Shown one piece after another: positions 62,737 through 64,000 of a DNA stretch of 64,000 nucleotides. The notes below the pieces were generated by a model. The model ran no database searches. It was not told where the DNA came from and worked only from the letters and a program-made list of their open reading frames with translations. Position 1 is the first letter of the stretch. Each line of letters begins with the position of its first letter. The DNA is taken from NCBI RefSeq assembly GCF_902364365.1, contig NZ_CABJDN010000004.1, positions 142,705-206,704 of the forward strand, given 5' to 3'. The stretch is from Bacteroides intestinalis. GTDB taxonomy: Bacteria; Bacteroidota; Bacteroidia; Bacteroidales; Bacteroidaceae. Position numbers and translations under genes: made by a program.

Positions 62737-63711
62737 ATGGAACGAAAGTATTTACGACTTTTTTATGTGTTGGCTTTGATTGTGTTAATGCTGAATTCTT
62801 GGGCTTGTACCGGGAATGGTAATCTTCAAGGTACGCAGAGTGGTATTGACAAAAAGGAGTGGATGAAATTTCTTCCGGATACGCTTCCCGTGTGTAAGAT
62901 ATCTATTCCTGGTACGCATGACAGTGGTACCATTAAAGGTGGTCCCATGTTGCAGACACAGGTCGTAGGTATTCCTGAGCAACTACAACAAGGCATTCGT
63001 GCTTTCGATATCCGTCTGGAAAAGAAAGATAATAAGTTAGGAGTATTTCATAGTTATGCTTTTCAGGATACATATTGGGAGGATGATGTATTGCCTGCTT
63101 TTATAAACTTCTTGCAAGAGCACCCTTCTGAAACTTTGATTATCTCACTGAAAATGGAAGGAGGTAAATTGGAGGATTATGCCTCTCTACTGTCAGCTTC
63201 TTTGAGTAATCCTGAACACCTGGATTATTTCGTTTCAGACTTTAATCCAGAGCTGATACTAAAAGAATGTCGAGGAAAAATTCTCTTTCTACATAGAGAT
63301 CATGCAATGGATTGTTATCCGGGAGCTGCCTGTGTCGGGTGGAAAGATAATAGTACGTGCCAGTTCACTCTCCGTAACAAAGATGGGAGGGAGGGGTATG
63401 TATTACTTGAAGATGAATATCAATACGAGTCGGGTAAGGATGCTAAACAGAAAATAAAGGCATGCATCCGTAATTTAGACAGAGTATCTGCTGAACCCGT
63501 TTCTGCACGCCGATGGGGAATTACTTTTGTAAGTGCTACTGGTCTACCTTTGGGAACACCTATTGTTTTTGCCAATAAGGTTAATACCCCGGTGGTCAAT
63601 TATCTGAAGAATACTAATAAGCAAAACTGTGGCATTGTTTTCATTGACTTTGTAAATAAACAAGGAGGAATGGATTTGGTAGAATATCTCATAGGCAGTA
63701 ATATTCGGTAG
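62737..63711 (+). CDS. Phosphatidylinositol-specific phospholipase C-like lipoprotein
   Basis: 324 residues. Lipoprotein signal with LNSWAC (Cys near 24). The PI-PLC X-type domain (~40-320) has SIPGTHDSGTI with the first catalytic His (~60), FDIRLEKKDNKLGVFHSY with the second His (~108), HPSETLIISLK, and an Asp/Lys-rich second half. Bacterial enzymes of this family cleave PI or GPI to release a cyclic inositol phosphate. Surface or periplasmic location is likely. The substrate could be host or self inositol lipid. It shares an upstream box with the following ROK kinase gene. Confidence 0.87.
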   Translation: MERKYLRLFYVLALIVLMLNSWACTGNGNLQGTQSGIDKKEWMKFLPDTLPVCKISIPGTHDSGTIKGGPMLQTQVVGIPEQLQQGIRAFDIRLEKKDNKLGVFHSYAFQDTYWEDDVLPAFINFLQEHPSETLIISLKMEGGKLEDYASLLSASLSNPEHLDYFVSDFNPELILKECRGKILFLHRDHAMDCYPGAACVGWKDNSTCQFTLRNKDGREGYVLLEDEYQYESGKDAKQKIKACIRNLDRVSAEPVSARRWGITFVSATGLPLGTPIVFANKVNTPVVNYLKNTNKQNCGIVFIDFVNKQGGMDLVEYLIGSNIR

Positions 63712-63721
63712 TGACTGAATG

Positions 63722-63770
63722 TTTACGCAAAATGAAGATTTAAATGCGCATTTGAGGACAAGAAGGAAAA
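63722..63770 (+). promoter_or_regulatory. 50 bp regulatory box, copy 2 (ROK kinase gene)
   Basis: Starts TTTACGCAAAATGAAGAT and ends AAGAAGGAAAA. One gap and four substitutions from copy 1. The same 21 bp-spaced half-sites (63725 and 63746) and the same 26 bp distance from TTGAGG to the -7 element. Confidence 0.7.
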
Positions 63771-63780
63771 TGACACTCCT

Positions 63781-63788
63781 TACATTTG
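63781..63788 (+). promoter_or_regulatory. Promoter -7 element (TACATTTG) for the ROK kinase gene
   Basis: An exact TAnnTTTG match, 29 bp before the ATG at 63818. Confidence 0.7.
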
Positions 63789-63817
63789 CAAATATTAAAA
63801 ACTTAAAACTATATACG

Positions 63818-64000
63818 ATGAAACTGGCAATTGATCTCGGAGGAACCAATATCCGGATAGCACAAGTAGAAGATGGTAGATGCCTGAACAAAGTGTCGGT
63901 ACCCTGTCTCGCGCAAGCTGATTCTTCTACGGTACTCGGACAACTTTTTCAGCTTATTGAGAGAGTGATGAACGGACGGATAGACGGTATAGGTATCGGT
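63818..64000 (+). CDS. ROK family sugar kinase (partial, runs off the window)
   Basis: Only the first 61 codons are visible. The ATP-binding phosphate-1 motif LAIDLGGTNIRIAQV (residues 3-17) is diagnostic of ROK kinases; the frame is open to the end of the window and reaches RIDGIGIG, the usual strand before the phosphate-2 region. The substrate (glucose, N-acetylmannosamine, other) cannot be told from this part. It has its own promoter and a copy of the regulatory box found before the PI-PLC gene. Confidence 0.85.
   Translation, partial: MKLAIDLGGTNIRIAQVEDGRCLNKVSVPCLAQADSSTVLGQLFQLIERVMNGRIDGIGIG

Overview
This window is chromosomal DNA of a Bacteroides-type bacterium (order Bacteroidales; species not determinable from the sequence alone). 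Signs of this are a SusC/SusD pair, a fimbrillin-like lipoprotein, an LruC-domain lipoprotein, a fused DAHP synthase/chorismate mutase, A/T-rich ribosome-binding regions, and thirteen exact matches to the Bacteroides -7 promoter element TAnnTTTG placed just upstream of real starts. Those promoters also correct several start codons (mdh, pdxJ, the DUF1599 gene, yaaA; a near-match does so for nadK).

Layout. 1-6.9 kb: an accessory-looking cluster of a 39-residue acidic peptide, a large surface lipoprotein, a Wzz-like protein, an MsbA-like ABC transporter, an HprK-like kinase and a truncated gene. 7-20 kb: housekeeping genes, namely mdh, nadK, pdxJ followed by exbB-exbD-tonB, a DJ-1/PfpI protein, ispD, recG, an M23/LysM peptidase, a DUF1599 gene, a DoxX-type membrane protein, tpiA, a SPOR protein and folE. 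20.3-34 kb: dnaG, an AraC-type regulator, three tandem membrane sensor kinases with different sensor domains and no response regulator, a non-coding structured stretch, and an LruC lipoprotein. 34-38.4 kb: an aromatic amino acid operon read leftward (pheA, aminotransferase, aroF/chorismate mutase, tyrA), preceded by a Phe/Tyr-rich leader peptide and an intrinsic terminator that together form an attenuator.

39.4-53 kb: a leftward SusC/SusD locus whose downstream genes are peptidolytic rather than glycolytic: a DcuC-type transporter, an isoaspartyl dipeptidase and a three-domain hydrolase (alpha/beta hydrolase, SGNH, M14 carboxypeptidase). A TPR/DUF6377 regulator and a TPR protein lie upstream. 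53-58.7 kb: an M48 peptidase, recQ-recJ and yaaA. 58.7-62 kb: clpS-clpA-aat, a compact N-degron operon. 62.7-64 kb: a PI-PLC-like lipoprotein and the start of a ROK kinase gene, each preceded by a copy of the same ~50 bp box.

The non-coding signals that stand out are the pheA attenuator, the duplicated 50 bp box with 21 bp-spaced direct repeats, three arrays of ~22 bp units with imperfect palindromic cores in separate intergenic gaps, long hairpins inside operons, and a ~155 bp inverted-repeat element between susD and the transporter gene. No rRNA, tRNA, CRISPR array or intact insertion sequence was recognised.
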